A DNA stretch of 64,000 bases, from the NCBI GenBank assembly GCA_046331225.1, contig JAXLRF010000002.1, positions 496,001-560,000 of the forward strand. Direction: 5' to 3'. The notes beneath the pieces are model-generated. The model did not search any database, was not told where the DNA came from, and saw nothing but the letters and a program-made list of their open reading frames with translations. This document shows positions 39,781-49,292 of the stretch, in pieces. Position 1 is the stretch's first letter. Each line of letters starts with the position of its first letter. Position numbers and translations under genes: made by a program. The DNA comes from VFMC01 sp046331225 (GTDB taxonomy: Bacteria; Actinomycetota; Acidimicrobiia; Acidimicrobiales; Ilumatobacteraceae).

Positions 39781-41328
39781 CTAGTTCACGTTGCGGTCGC
39801 GGCCTTCCCAGTACGGGGCACGGAGATCCTTCTTCAGGATCTTGCCGCTGGGGTTGCGGGGCAGCGCGTCCGCCCAGTCGACGCTCGTCGGGCACTTGAA
39901 GCGGGCGAGGCGCTCGCGGGCGTAGTCGATGATCTCCTGCTCGCTCACCTCGGCACCCGGCTTGCGCACGACGACGGCCTTGGCGGTCTCGCCCCAACGC
40001 TCGTGCGGCACACCGATCACCGCGACGTCGGCGACGCCCGGGTGGCCCATCAACACGTTCTCGACCTCGGCCGGGTACACGTTCTCGCCACCGCTCACGA
40101 TCATGTCCTTCACACGGTCGTGGATGTACAGGTAGCCGTCGGCATCGAGGAACCCGGCGTCGCCGCTGCGGAACCAGCCGTCCGCGTCGATCGACTTCGC
40201 CGTCTCGTCCGGCATGTGCCAGTAGCCCTTCATCACCTGCGCCGAGCGGATCCAGATCTCGCCGACCTCACCCACCTCGCAGTCGCCGAGCGTGTCGGTG
40301 TCGACGATGCGCACCTCGACACCGGGGCCGGGCAGGCCGCAGCTGCGCAACCGGTGACGGTTGGGCCCGTTCACGTCGTGATCCTCGGGCGACAGGTTCA
40401 CCACGGCACCCGTGGTCTCGGTCAGGCCGTAGGCCTGCCAGAACTTGCACTGGAACGTCGTGACGCTGCGCGCCAGCACGTCCTCGCTGATCGGCGACGC
40501 GCCGTAGACGATCACGCGCAACGACGAGAAGTCGGCCTGGTCGACCCCGGGCACCATCAACATGAACTGCAACACGGCCGGCACGAGGAACCCGTGCGAG
40601 ATGCGCTCCTTGCCGATCAGCGAGACCAGCGCTGCCGGATCGAGATCGCGCACGATCACGCTGCGCGCACCCTCGTACTGCCCGGCGATCGCCCAGCCAC
40701 CGCCGCCGATGTGGAACAGCGGCATCGCCACCAGGTTCACCGCGTCGGGCGACAGCTCCCACATCTGCTTGGCCAACGGCAGCAGGCCGAAGAAGTTCGA
40801 GTTGGTGAGCATCACGCCCTTCGGGCGCCCGGTCGTGCCGCTCGAGTACAGCTGGAACGCGACGTCGTCGGTGGTGCTCGGCGTCCCCGGGTCGGTGGTC
40901 GGATGCGCGTCGACCGCCGCCTCGTAGTCGTGACCGATCACCAGGATCGTCGTGGCGGTGGTGAGCTTGTCCCGGATCGCGTCGAGGATCGGCACGAACT
41001 CCTGACCGACGACGAACACCTTCGCCTCGGCGTCGTTGACGATGTACTCGACCTCGGGTGCCGCGAGACGCCAGTTGACGTCGACGCACACCGCGTTGAG
41101 CAGCGCCGCGCCGTAGAACACCTCGAAGTGCTCGATCCCGTTCTTGTCGAGGAACGCGACCCGGTCCTGATCGCCGACCCCGGCCGCAGCCAGCAGGTTG
41201 GCCACCTGCCCCGCCCGCGCGTACAGCTCCGCCCACGTGACCTGGCGGTCACCCTGCACCAACGACACCTCGCCCGCGCGCCCGACCCCGTGCACGCGAA
41301 TGATGTCCGACACCGTGTTGATCCCCAT
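39781..41328 (-). CDS. acyl-CoA ligase (AMP-forming, FadD type)
   Basis: A 515-aa ANL-family ligase. P-loop YSSGTTGRPKG, A5-type YGLTET, A7 DGWFRSGDAGF and the hinge/closing DRVKDMIVSGGENVYPAEVE, plus the catalytic Lys in PSGKILKKDLR. It activates a carboxylic acid with ATP to acyl-AMP and then acyl-CoA. The substrate might be a fatty, aromatic or steroid-ring acid (FadD3-type is possible). Confidence 0.87.
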   Translation of the reverse strand: MGINTVSDIIRVHGVGRAGEVSLVQGDRQVTWAELYARAGQVANLLAAAGVGDQDRVAFLDKNGIEHFEVFYGAALLNAVCVDVNWRLAAPEVEYIVNDAEAKVFVVGQEFVPILDAIRDKLTTATTILVIGHDYEAAVDAHPTTDPGTPSTTDDVAFQLYSSGTTGRPKGVMLTNSNFFGLLPLAKQMWELSPDAVNLVAMPLFHIGGGGWAIAGQYEGARSVIVRDLDPAALVSLIGKERISHGFLVPAVLQFMLMVPGVDQADFSSLRVIVYGASPISEDVLARSVTTFQCKFWQAYGLTETTGAVVNLSPEDHDVNGPNRHRLRSCGLPGPGVEVRIVDTDTLGDCEVGEVGEIWIRSAQVMKGYWHMPDETAKSIDADGWFRSGDAGFLDADGYLYIHDRVKDMIVSGGENVYPAEVENVLMGHPGVADVAVIGVPHERWGETAKAVVVRKPGAEVSEQEIIDYARERLARFKCPTSVDWADALPRNPSGKILKKDLRAPYWEGRDRNVN

Positions 41329-41381
41329 GCGCGAACAGTAGTGGCGGTCGGCGGACGCATGCGTCGCCGACCACCACGTGT

Positions 41382-43775
41382 TCAGTCCGCACCGTTCGAG
41401 CGGCGCGCACGCGACCGTCGCAGGAACTCGGTCGCCTCGACCGGGGACAGCGGCCGGCTGATCGCGAAGCCCTGCAACGCGTCCACACCGGCGTCGCGCA
41501 ACACGTCGGCCTCCTGGCCGGTCTCGACGCCCTCGGCCACCACACTTGCGCCGAGCGCGTGCGCCGCTTGATTGGCCAACGACACGACGATGCCGCGACG
41601 TTCGTCGACGTCGAGGCCCGACACCAGCGAGCGATCGAGCTTCACCACGTCGACCCGAAGACCCGCCAGCCGTCCGGCGCCGGAGTGACCGACACCGAAG
41701 TCGTCGATCGCGAGGCCGATGCCCCGGGCGCGGTAGTGCTCGCCGTGCTGCACCAGGTCGTCCGCACCCGGATGCTCGGTCACCTCGAGCACCAATGCCT
41801 GCGGCGGCAGGCCCGCCGAAGCGAGCTCGTCGTCGCAGACCGACAGCGTCCGTTCGTCCGCCAGGAGCGACGGCGACACGTTCACCGACACCGTCTCGAC
41901 CAACCCCTCGTCACGCCACGCACGCAACGACGCGAGGGCGGCGCGCAGCACCGTCCGGAACAGCTCGAGCGCTGTCCCCTGCGCCGCGGCCGAGGCGACG
42001 ATGTGCTCGGTCGGCACCTCGCCGAGCACCGGGTGCCAACAACGCACCAACGCCTCGACCGAGCGCACTTCACCGCTGCGCGCGTCGACCACCGGCTGGA
42101 ACGCCACGTGGATCGCGTCGTGCGCAAGGGCCCAGCCGACATGGGTCGCCATGTCGAGCTCGACCCCGGCTCCCTCGAGCTCGGCCGCGTCGAAGCGCAC
42201 GGTCGGCGTCACCGCCGTGCTCCGCGCCGCCACCGCACGCGCGCGGCCGACCAGCAGCTCGAAGCCGCCTCCGTCGCCCGGTCCCTCGGCGATGCCGATA
42301 CCGGCCGACACCCGGACCGCTCGCCCTGCCGCCTCGACCGGGCGGTCGAGCAGGCCGTGGATCCGTGTCGCGAGCCCGACCGCGTCGCACTCGCCCGGCA
42401 CGAGCACCACCAGGTGGCGGTCCGACAGCGTCGCCACCTGAGCGCCGACCGGACGCGCCCAGGCCACGCGGTCGAGCACCTGTCCGAGCGCCGCGCCGAC
42501 GGCGCGCTCACCGTGCAGCAGCGCGATCTCGTCGAGACCATGCACCTCCACCACGAGCACCCGCACCGTGCGGCCGCGTGCCAGCTGCTCGTCGCACTCC
42601 TCGCCCACCACGCGGGCGCCGTCGCCGCCACGATGCACGCCTCGCGTGCGCTGCTCGTGGATGCGCCGCTCGTCGATCTCGTCGATCGTCACGTCACGTG
42701 CGATACCCACCACCCACGCCGGATGTGCATCCGTCGGCCGCGCCGACACCTCGATCCACCGGTCGCCACCTTCGAGCGCCACACGGGCGCGCACACGCTC
42801 GACCGCCCCTGTAGCCAGCGACTGCAGTCGATGGCGCGCCTCGTGACGCACGTCGGCGTGCAGCCCGTCGAGCGCCAGGTCGACCGAGCCCTCGCGCACC
42901 CGCCGATCGGTCACGCCGTCGTCGGCCCCCGATCCGCGCCCGCCGTCGAGCAACGCCCAGGCCGACTCGGCCGCACGGAACCGACCCGTCGCCGGGTCGA
43001 GCTCCCACCACGCCGCCTCGGCGGCCTCGCACGCGAGATCGCCACGCACGCCCAATCGCTGCGCGCGTGCACGTTCGCGCGCCGCCACGACGGCGAGCGC
43101 GTCGGCGTGCTCGTCGCGGTGGCGGTGCCGCCGCACCACCACGGCCACGAGCGCGACCACCAGGGGCGCGAAGCCCCACCCGGTGAGCGCCTCGGCCATC
43201 GCCGGTGCCGCGACGAACGACGCCGCCAGCACCGCCAACGCTCCGCCGAGACCGGTGGCGAACGTCAACCGCTCGATCCGGTCGTCCCACGACGGCCACA
43301 GCCGCACCAGCCCGGCGAGCACCAGCACGGCCCCGGGCACCGCTGTGGCCAGCACCAGGGATCCGTACTCGAGCGCGCCCGAGCCGCCGACGACGTGTGC
43401 CGACACCTCGTCGCTCACCGGCCACATGAGCAGCCGAACGCTCCCCACCGCTGCCAGCGCGACGAGTACCGAGCGCGGCACGCGTGCACCCGCGAGCCGT
43501 GCCGCCACCGGCAGCACGGTCACGGCTGCGGCGATCAGCAGCACCGACCGCACGAACGCCAGTTGATCCACACGATGCGCGGGCGCCGACAGCACCCACA
43601 CGTTCACCACGAGCCCGGCGGCGAGCACGAACGCGAACCAGGCGAGCCATGTCGACGTTCGATCGTCCACCGCGCGCACCGCCCGGTGACCGCGATCGAC
43701 GAGCACCACGCCCGCCGCCCCGGCCACCACGAGCTGGGCCCCCACGGACCACGCCGGCACCTGATCGAACACCAT
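41382..43775 (-). CDS. membrane-bound EAL phosphodiesterase with degenerate GGDEF
   Basis: A 797-aa protein. About seven to eight TM helices (about 10-235) form a membrane sensor, then a PAS-like region, a GGDEF-fold segment in which the signature is replaced (TLSDRHLVVLVPG) so no cyclase activity is expected, and an EAL domain with EALVRCWHP, NVSPSLL, EVTE, IDDFGVG, VKLDRSLV, AEGVET and LQGFAIS. The EAL metal and catalytic residues appear intact, so it should hydrolyse c-di-GMP. GAAGGG lies 5 nt before the ATG. The divergent spacer 43776-43933 holds GC-rich hairpins but no c-di-GMP riboswitch consensus. Confidence 0.86.
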   Translation of the reverse strand: MVFDQVPAWSVGAQLVVAGAAGVVLVDRGHRAVRAVDDRTSTWLAWFAFVLAAGLVVNVWVLSAPAHRVDQLAFVRSVLLIAAAVTVLPVAARLAGARVPRSVLVALAAVGSVRLLMWPVSDEVSAHVVGGSGALEYGSLVLATAVPGAVLVLAGLVRLWPSWDDRIERLTFATGLGGALAVLAASFVAAPAMAEALTGWGFAPLVVALVAVVVRRHRHRDEHADALAVVAARERARAQRLGVRGDLACEAAEAAWWELDPATGRFRAAESAWALLDGGRGSGADDGVTDRRVREGSVDLALDGLHADVRHEARHRLQSLATGAVERVRARVALEGGDRWIEVSARPTDAHPAWVVGIARDVTIDEIDERRIHEQRTRGVHRGGDGARVVGEECDEQLARGRTVRVLVVEVHGLDEIALLHGERAVGAALGQVLDRVAWARPVGAQVATLSDRHLVVLVPGECDAVGLATRIHGLLDRPVEAAGRAVRVSAGIGIAEGPGDGGGFELLVGRARAVAARSTAVTPTVRFDAAELEGAGVELDMATHVGWALAHDAIHVAFQPVVDARSGEVRSVEALVRCWHPVLGEVPTEHIVASAAAQGTALELFRTVLRAALASLRAWRDEGLVETVSVNVSPSLLADERTLSVCDDELASAGLPPQALVLEVTEHPGADDLVQHGEHYRARGIGLAIDDFGVGHSGAGRLAGLRVDVVKLDRSLVSGLDVDERRGIVVSLANQAAHALGASVVAEGVETGQEADVLRDAGVDALQGFAISRPLSPVEATEFLRRSRARRSNGAD

Positions 43776-43920
43776 GACATCCCTTCCTGCAGCGGCGCTC
43801 GCGACTCTCGCGACGCCACCTGCTTGGACGTCCGGATACCCCACCGGGGTTCCCCGATCTGCCGCGTTCCGTGCGACCGACCGACCACCGTGGTGCCGTC
43901 GCCGCTACGACCGCCACCAC

Positions 43921-43926
43921 TACGCT
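43921..43926 (+). promoter_or_regulatory. -10 box (TACGCT) of the GH18 gene
   Basis: TACGCT lies 7 nt before the ATG at 43934; leaderless layout. Confidence 0.4.
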
Positions 43927-43933
43927 CGCCCGC

Positions 43934-45217
43934 ATGCCCGAGACCGACGCGGCCGACGAGCGCGCGCCGGCACCGCCCCGTCGCGCCGGGCTGTTCGCCG
44001 TGGCTGCGATCGCCGTCGTCGCTCTGGCAGGCGCCGTCGTCTCTGCCGGACGCGGCGACACCTGGCAGCGCAGCGGCCCACCCATCCGAGTGTCGAGCTG
44101 GGCGCCGTACTGGCAGCCCGACAGCGCGCTCGCCTCGTTCGAGCCGAACAGCGACCTGTTCGCCGACCTCTCGCTCGTCGCCTACTCGGCCACCGACGCC
44201 ACCACGATCAGCGCCTACCCCGGCCTGCCCGACGGCACGGTCGACACCTACCGCGCCGCCACGAGCGCGGCCGGGGTCCCCTTCCTCGCGACGATCTTCG
44301 ACGACTCCCCCGCCGGCGCCATGGCCGCCGTCCTCGCCGACCCCGCCTCGCGCACAGCACACGTGCAGACCATCGTCGGCCTGGTCACCGCTGGTGGCTA
44401 CGACGGCGTCGACCTCGACTACGAGAAGTTCGCGTTCTCCGACGACCGCAGCACGTGGTCCACCACCCGCCCGAACTGGATCGCGTTCCTCACCGAGCTC
44501 AGCGCCGCGCTCGACGCCACGGGCGCGCAACTCGTCGTCAGCGTGCCGCCGGTGTACGACGGCGAGCAGACCGACGACAGCGGGTACTGGGTGTACGACT
44601 ACGCCTCGATGGGTCAGGTGGTCGACCGCATCCGCGTGATGGCGTACGACTACTCGTTCACCGGCAGCGCCCCCGGCCCGATCGCGCCGATCGAGTGGGT
44701 GCGCGACCTGGTCGACGCGATCACCGATCTCGTCCCGCCCGACAAGGTCGACCTCGGCATCCCCACGTACGGCTACGACTGGGTGCTGTCGGTGGCCGGC
44801 ACCTGCCCGACCGATCAGGCACCGGAGACCAAGGCGATGTCGACGGCGCGCGCCGCCCGCACCGTCGCCGAGCGCGGCATCGTCCCCGTGTGGGACCCGG
44901 CGGTCGAGGAGCGTGTGTTCCGGTACACCGACACCCTCACCGGCACCGACGCCGCCGGCGCCGCGGTCACCTGCGCCGTCGAACGCGAGGTGCACTACCT
45001 CGACGCCGTGGCCGTGCACCGCCGGGCGTGGATCGCGCACCGCAACGACCTGCACGGCGTCGCCCTGTGGGCGTTGGGCAACGACGATCCCCTCACCTGG
45101 GACGGACTGCGTGCTGCCCGTCTCGGCGACGAGACGTGGGGCGAGGCCAGCACCACCACCGTGCCCCTCACCGCACCGTCCACGGTGCCCGCCAGCGCGC
45201 CTGCCGGCAACGGCTGA
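43934..45217 (+). CDS. GH18-family glycosidase, exported
   Basis: A 427-aa protein. An N-terminal hydrophobic helix (about 18-38) acts as signal or anchor. The GH18 catalytic motif DGVDLDYE (D147, D150, D152, E154 the acid) and the Met/Tyr strand VMAYDYSFTG fit chitinase/YaaH-type barrels, followed by GIPTYGYDW and ALWALGNDD. The tail is Thr/Pro/Ala-rich. It may cleave chitin-like polymers or peptidoglycan. It is divergent from the EAL gene. Confidence 0.87.
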   Translation: MPETDAADERAPAPPRRAGLFAVAAIAVVALAGAVVSAGRGDTWQRSGPPIRVSSWAPYWQPDSALASFEPNSDLFADLSLVAYSATDATTISAYPGLPDGTVDTYRAATSAAGVPFLATIFDDSPAGAMAAVLADPASRTAHVQTIVGLVTAGGYDGVDLDYEKFAFSDDRSTWSTTRPNWIAFLTELSAALDATGAQLVVSVPPVYDGEQTDDSGYWVYDYASMGQVVDRIRVMAYDYSFTGSAPGPIAPIEWVRDLVDAITDLVPPDKVDLGIPTYGYDWVLSVAGTCPTDQAPETKAMSTARAARTVAERGIVPVWDPAVEERVFRYTDTLTGTDAAGAAVTCAVEREVHYLDAVAVHRRAWIAHRNDLHGVALWALGNDDPLTWDGLRAARLGDETWGEASTTTVPLTAPSTVPASAPAGNG

Positions 45218-45268
45218 CGGGACCTCCGGCACTGTGGCCGGCCCGCACCTCGCCCCACGCTGACCCCA

Positions 45269-45293
45269 GAGGGGCGCCAGACCCCCGCCCCTC
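45269..45293 (+). terminator. 8-bp hairpin after the GH18 gene
   Basis: GAGGGGCG (45269-45276), 9-nt loop, CGCCCCTC (45286-45293), a perfect stem between the GH18 and DUF2157-like genes. No T-tract. Confidence 0.45.
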
Positions 45294-45318
45294 CGGTCCG
45301 ACCCGCGAGGAGGCCGCC

Positions 45319-46893
45319 ATGAGGTTCGCGTTCGCACTGCAAGTGCTCGTGTTCGTCGGGATCATCGCTGCCATCGGCATCGTGTTCCGGCGCACCCACC
45401 ACCGGGCGGATCCGGGTGACTCCCCGCGGGCCGCGGCGCCGCTCGCGGCCACCACGCCGGGCCGACGCACACGCGTCGACACCGATCTCGAGCGGTGGGT
45501 CCGCGCCGGCCTGATCGACGCCGCCCACGCCGAGGCCATCGCCGCGTTCGAAGCCAACCGGCACGTGCCGGCGACGACACCGCGCCGACCAGCAGCCACG
45601 TACAGGCCAGGCACGTCGGCCACGGCGACGATGCCCGCCGCCAAGCGGCGCATCCCCGTGGTGGCCGAGGCCCTCGGCTACATCGGCGGCATCCTCGGCA
45701 CCGTCGGCGTCACCCTGCTGGTGCAACGTTCGTGGGCCGACCTCTCGACGCTCACCCGCGTGCTGCTCACCGTCGGCGCCACGACCGGTCTCGTCGTGGC
45801 CGGCGCACTCGTCCACGAGCGTCGCGACCCCGCACTCGCACGTCTGCGCTGGACCCTGTGGCTCGCCGCCACCGCCGTCGCCGGCGTGTTCGGCTGGGTG
45901 CTCGCGAACGACGTGCTCGAGGTCGACACGGGCGAGCTCGAGGCCGCCACGATCGCGCTGGCCGTCACGGTGCTCGGCACCGTGCTGTGGTGGGGCCGGC
46001 CGCGTCCGCTCCAGCAGTTGGCGTCGCTCGGTGGTGGACTGCTCTTCATCGGCACCCTGATGTCCGACATCGCCGACGGCACCGCCGCCGGTGTGGTGCT
46101 GTGGTTCGGCGGCGCGCTCACCGTGCTGGCCGGTGTGGGCCTGATCACCACCTACCCGCCGCTCACGATCGTGATCGGCGGCTTCGCCTCGATGATCGGC
46201 TCGGTGATCTTCGCCGACGATCGCCGCGGCTGGGGCCTCGCCCTCGGCTGCCTCACGACGGCGGTGCTGCTCGCCCTCGCCGTCGCCCGGCGTCCGGCGC
46301 TCGGCACCGCCCAGCACGCGGCGCTCGGTGGCATCGGCCTGCTCACCCTCACCATGACCGTTCCGCAGACCATCGTCTGGTTCGCCGACGGGGCTGCGAT
46401 CGCGACCGGTGCGGTCGTCTGGGCGATCGGTGCGACCGTGCTCGGCCTCGGCATCTCGGGTCGCCCGCGGTTCGCACACGTCCTCGAGGTGATGGGCGGA
46501 CTGGTCATGCTCGGCGGTGCGGCGATCACCGGCATCGAGAGCGGGGCTCTCGCCACGCTCGCCGGTGTGGTCACGGCGGTCGGGTTCGTCGCCCTCGGCA
46601 TGATGCCCGGACGGGTGCTCATGTCGGTGGCCGGTTCGCTCGGTCTGCTGATCTTCGTCCCCTGGACGATCTCGCACTTCTTCCCCGGCGAGGGTCGTGC
46701 GCCGCTGCTGATCCTCGTGTCGGGTGCGTTGCTCGTCGGCGTGGCCGCGCTGCTCACCCGTCAGGGACGCCGGTTCCGCGCCGAGCTCGTGGGCGACATG
46801 ACCGACGCGACGAGCGTGACGGCCTCAGAGGCTGGCGGTGTCGATGTCGATGCCGAAGAACATCCGACCGAGGGTCTCGTACAGACGAGGTGA
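45319..46893 (+). CDS. DUF2157-like polytopic membrane protein
   Basis: A 524-aa protein with one N-terminal helix, a cytoplasmic DLERWVRAGLIDAAHAEAIAAFE segment (the DUF2157 entry motif), and about twelve further TM helices. GAGGAGG lies 6 nt before the ATG. Function unknown; the family is a bacterial integral membrane group. The last 22 residues are Glu/Asp-rich and lie in the 69-bp overlap with the convergent gene, so the tail may be acquired. Confidence 0.7.
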   Translation: MRFAFALQVLVFVGIIAAIGIVFRRTHHRADPGDSPRAAAPLAATTPGRRTRVDTDLERWVRAGLIDAAHAEAIAAFEANRHVPATTPRRPAATYRPGTSATATMPAAKRRIPVVAEALGYIGGILGTVGVTLLVQRSWADLSTLTRVLLTVGATTGLVVAGALVHERRDPALARLRWTLWLAATAVAGVFGWVLANDVLEVDTGELEAATIALAVTVLGTVLWWGRPRPLQQLASLGGGLLFIGTLMSDIADGTAAGVVLWFGGALTVLAGVGLITTYPPLTIVIGGFASMIGSVIFADDRRGWGLALGCLTTAVLLALAVARRPALGTAQHAALGGIGLLTLTMTVPQTIVWFADGAAIATGAVVWAIGATVLGLGISGRPRFAHVLEVMGGLVMLGGAAITGIESGALATLAGVVTAVGFVALGMMPGRVLMSVAGSLGLLIFVPWTISHFFPGEGRAPLLILVSGALLVGVAALLTRQGRRFRAELVGDMTDATSVTASEAGGVDVDAEEHPTEGLVQTR

Positions 46894-47946
46894 CACCATC
46901 AGGTGCTGCGTGGCGACGTGCGCGTCGCGCAGGCACCGCTGCAACGGGCTGCTCTCGAACACCGAGGTGCCGCCCGCCAGCGTGTAGACGATGTCGGTGG
47001 CCTGCGCCGCCGACATCGCCGCGTGCACGCAGGCGAGGCGGATACGAGCACGCGTGGCGACGTCGATGCGGTCGCCGCCGCTCGCCGACGCCCACGCCTG
47101 CGCGAGCTCGTCGTACAGGAACGCACGGGCCGACCGCAGCAGCGCCTCGGCCTTGGCCAACTCGGCCTGCGTCATCCCCGACTGGCTGAGCGTGCGCGAG
47201 CTGAACAGCGGCCGCTTGCCCTGCGCCAACTCGGTGAACTCGTCGATCGCGTGACGCGCCACACCCAACGACACGGCTGCGACGCCGGATGCGAGCAGGC
47301 TGAAGTTGGGGAACGCCGCCAGGTTGCAGTCGACCTTTCGCGGGCTCGCGAGCGGTTGCACCGAGCGGCCCAGCGGCACGAACGCACCGTCGACGCTGAA
47401 GTCGTTCGATCCCGTGCCACGCAGGCCCGTCGAGTACCACGTGTCGTGGATCGTCACGTCGGCGGCGTCGAAGAACATGAGATGGAACTCGCCCTCGGAC
47501 GTGACTGCGCCGCCCGCGATGTACTGGCTGTGCTGCGAGCCGCTCCCCCACTGCCACCGGCCCGTCACGCGCCATCCGTCGCCGTCGCGCACCGCCGTGC
47601 CGTTCGGTGCGTACACACCGGCCGCCACCACCTTGGGGTCGCCGAAGATCTCGCGCGCCCAGTGCGGCTCGAGGAACAGGCTCATCGACGACGTCGTCGA
47701 GCCGATCATCGTGCACCACCCCGCCGCGCCGTCGGCCGTCGCGACCTTCTCGATCGCTGCGGCGAACGTGACGGCGTCGGCCTCGGGACCGCCGTACGCC
47801 GCCGGCACGCACATGCGGAACAGCTGCGCGTCGCGCAACGCCTGCACCAGCCGGCTCGGCAACCGGCGCTTCTGCTCGGCCTTGTCGGCGTGCGCCTCGA
47901 CCAGCTCCTGCAGCCCTTCGGCCGCTTCGACCAGATCGACGCTCAC
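46825..47946 (-). CDS. acyl-CoA dehydrogenase-family flavoprotein (HsaA/DszC-like group)
   Basis: A 373-aa protein with the ACAD fold (LPSRLVQALRDAQLFRMCVPAAYGG, TADGAAGWCTMIGSTT, a GSGSQHSQYIAGG middle and the helix-rich C-domain). The catalytic Glu of dehydrogenases is not evident, so it belongs with the flavin-dependent monooxygenases or dehydrogenase-like proteins of that fold. The GTG at 47946 was chosen; one at 47976 would overlap the upstream gene. Paired with the FadE gene upstream. Confidence 0.75.
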   Translation of the reverse strand: MSVDLVEAAEGLQELVEAHADKAEQKRRLPSRLVQALRDAQLFRMCVPAAYGGPEADAVTFAAAIEKVATADGAAGWCTMIGSTTSSMSLFLEPHWAREIFGDPKVVAAGVYAPNGTAVRDGDGWRVTGRWQWGSGSQHSQYIAGGAVTSEGEFHLMFFDAADVTIHDTWYSTGLRGTGSNDFSVDGAFVPLGRSVQPLASPRKVDCNLAAFPNFSLLASGVAAVSLGVARHAIDEFTELAQGKRPLFSSRTLSQSGMTQAELAKAEALLRSARAFLYDELAQAWASASGGDRIDVATRARIRLACVHAAMSAAQATDIVYTLAGGTSVFESSPLQRCLRDAHVATQHLMVSPRLYETLGRMFFGIDIDTASL

Positions 47947-47956
47947 GGACGGCTGC

Positions 47957-49198
47957 TCACGACGCCACGGCCGCACCGGCGGCCCGCTGGGCCTGCGCCC
48001 ACGTCATCCCGGCCGTCACGTTCACGTCGTGCGGCAGCCCGAGCACCCGCTCGGCCACGATGTTGCGCTGCACGTCGCCGGTGCCACCGCCGATGGTGAG
48101 CGCCTGGCTGAACATGTAGCCGTCGTACCATCCGGCGTGCCACAGCCCGCCCGCCGGCTTCTCGGGTCCGAGGCCCTTGGTGTCGGTGCCGGGCACGAAC
48201 GCCTCGCTGCCGTCGCCACCGGTGAGCATCCCGTGCGCGCCGATCAGATCGCGCGCCAGCGCCATCACGTGCTGGCCGTGCTCGTCGGCGAGGATCTTGC
48301 GGATGCTCGCCTCGGGGCCGGGCGCCTCGCCCTTCAGCGCCGCGGTCAGGGTGCGCAGGCGGATCAGGTCGAGCACGGTGTGCTCGATGTACACCTGCGC
48401 CACCCGCTGACGCGCCAACGGGTCGTCGACACCGTCGGGGAACGCCTCGCGGATCGACTCGATCGCCTCGAGTGCCGTCGGGCCGTTGCCCCACAGCACG
48501 CCGCCGGTGCTGAGTGACACGCGCTCGTTGCCGAGCGTCACCTTCGCCAGACGCCACCCGTCGTTCAACTCGCCGACCAGGTTCGCGGCCGGGATGCGCA
48601 CGTCGGTGAAGAACACCTCGTTGAACGTGTGGCCACCGGTCATCTCGGTGATCGGCCGGATCTCGATGCCAGGGGCATCCATCGGGCAGACGAAGTACGA
48701 GATGCCACGGTGCTTCGCGACGTCCGGGTCGGTGCGAGCGATCAGGATCCCCCAGCGCGCGTACTGCGCCCCGCTCGTCCAGATCTTCTGCCCGTTCACC
48801 ACGAACTCGTCGCCGTCGCGGACCGCACGGGTGCCGAGGTTGGCCAGATCGCTGCCGCTGCCCGGCTCGCTGAACAGCTGGCACCAGAACTCCTCGCCCG
48901 ACAGCAGTGGCATCAGGTAGCGCTGCTTCTGTTCGTCGGTGCCCGCGTACAGGATCGTCGGGCCCGCCCAGCCGATGCCGATCGGGTTGACCGGGCGGCG
49001 CACCCCCGCGTGCGACAGTTCGTCGTCGATGATCAGCTGGTGGATCGGGTCGGCGTCGAGGCCCCACGGTCGCGGCCAGTGCGGTGCGACGAGCCCGGCC
49101 TCGGCCAGCTCGCGCCCCGAGGGCCGTGGATGGTCGGCGAGCCACTCGCGCACGGCGATGCGCCGGGGATCGTCCGCTGCCGGCAGCAGGAAGTCCAT
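47957..49198 (-). CDS. acyl-CoA dehydrogenase (FadE type)
   Basis: A 413-aa ACAD. It has QLFSEPGSGSDLANL and WTSGAQYARWGILIARTD for FAD/substrate, the arginine-rich dimer segment and a late ALTIGGGTGDVQRNIVAERVLGLP, where the typical YGGT is replaced by GGGTGDVQ, common in the FadE26/27/28/34-like group. It oxidises an acyl-CoA of probably bulky or steroid side-chain type. TACAGT lies 6 nt before the ATG, so the transcript is likely leaderless. Confidence 0.86.
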   Translation of the reverse strand: MDFLLPAADDPRRIAVREWLADHPRPSGRELAEAGLVAPHWPRPWGLDADPIHQLIIDDELSHAGVRRPVNPIGIGWAGPTILYAGTDEQKQRYLMPLLSGEEFWCQLFSEPGSGSDLANLGTRAVRDGDEFVVNGQKIWTSGAQYARWGILIARTDPDVAKHRGISYFVCPMDAPGIEIRPITEMTGGHTFNEVFFTDVRIPAANLVGELNDGWRLAKVTLGNERVSLSTGGVLWGNGPTALEAIESIREAFPDGVDDPLARQRVAQVYIEHTVLDLIRLRTLTAALKGEAPGPEASIRKILADEHGQHVMALARDLIGAHGMLTGGDGSEAFVPGTDTKGLGPEKPAGGLWHAGWYDGYMFSQALTIGGGTGDVQRNIVAERVLGLPHDVNVTAGMTWAQAQRAAGAAVAS

Positions 49199-49204
49199 GG
49201 CGAC

Positions 49205-49210
49205 ACTGTA
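49205..49210 (-). promoter_or_regulatory. -10 box (TACAGT) of the FadE gene
   Basis: On the minus strand TACAGT lies 6 nt before the ATG at 49198, in GTTTACAGTGTCGCC; leaderless layout. Confidence 0.5.
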
Positions 49211-49229
49211 AACGACCGGACGAAAACGG

Positions 49230-49278
49230 CGACCGGCCCGGCGCCCCGCCCCTGACGGGCGGTGCACCGGGCCGGTCG
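49230..49278 (-). terminator. long hairpin after the DUF1996 gene
   Basis: Perfect 12-bp arms 49230-49241 and 49267-49278 with a 25-nt loop that can itself fold (CCGCCC with GGGCGG). It is 15 bp past the stop of the minus-strand DUF1996 gene. Confidence 0.6.
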
Positions 49279-49292
49279 TCCCGAGGGGTCGG

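Noticed and set aside
43776..43933. A c-di-GMP riboswitch upstream of the EAL gene
   Set aside because: The spacer has GC-rich hairpins only; the conserved GEMM-type motifs are not present on either strand.
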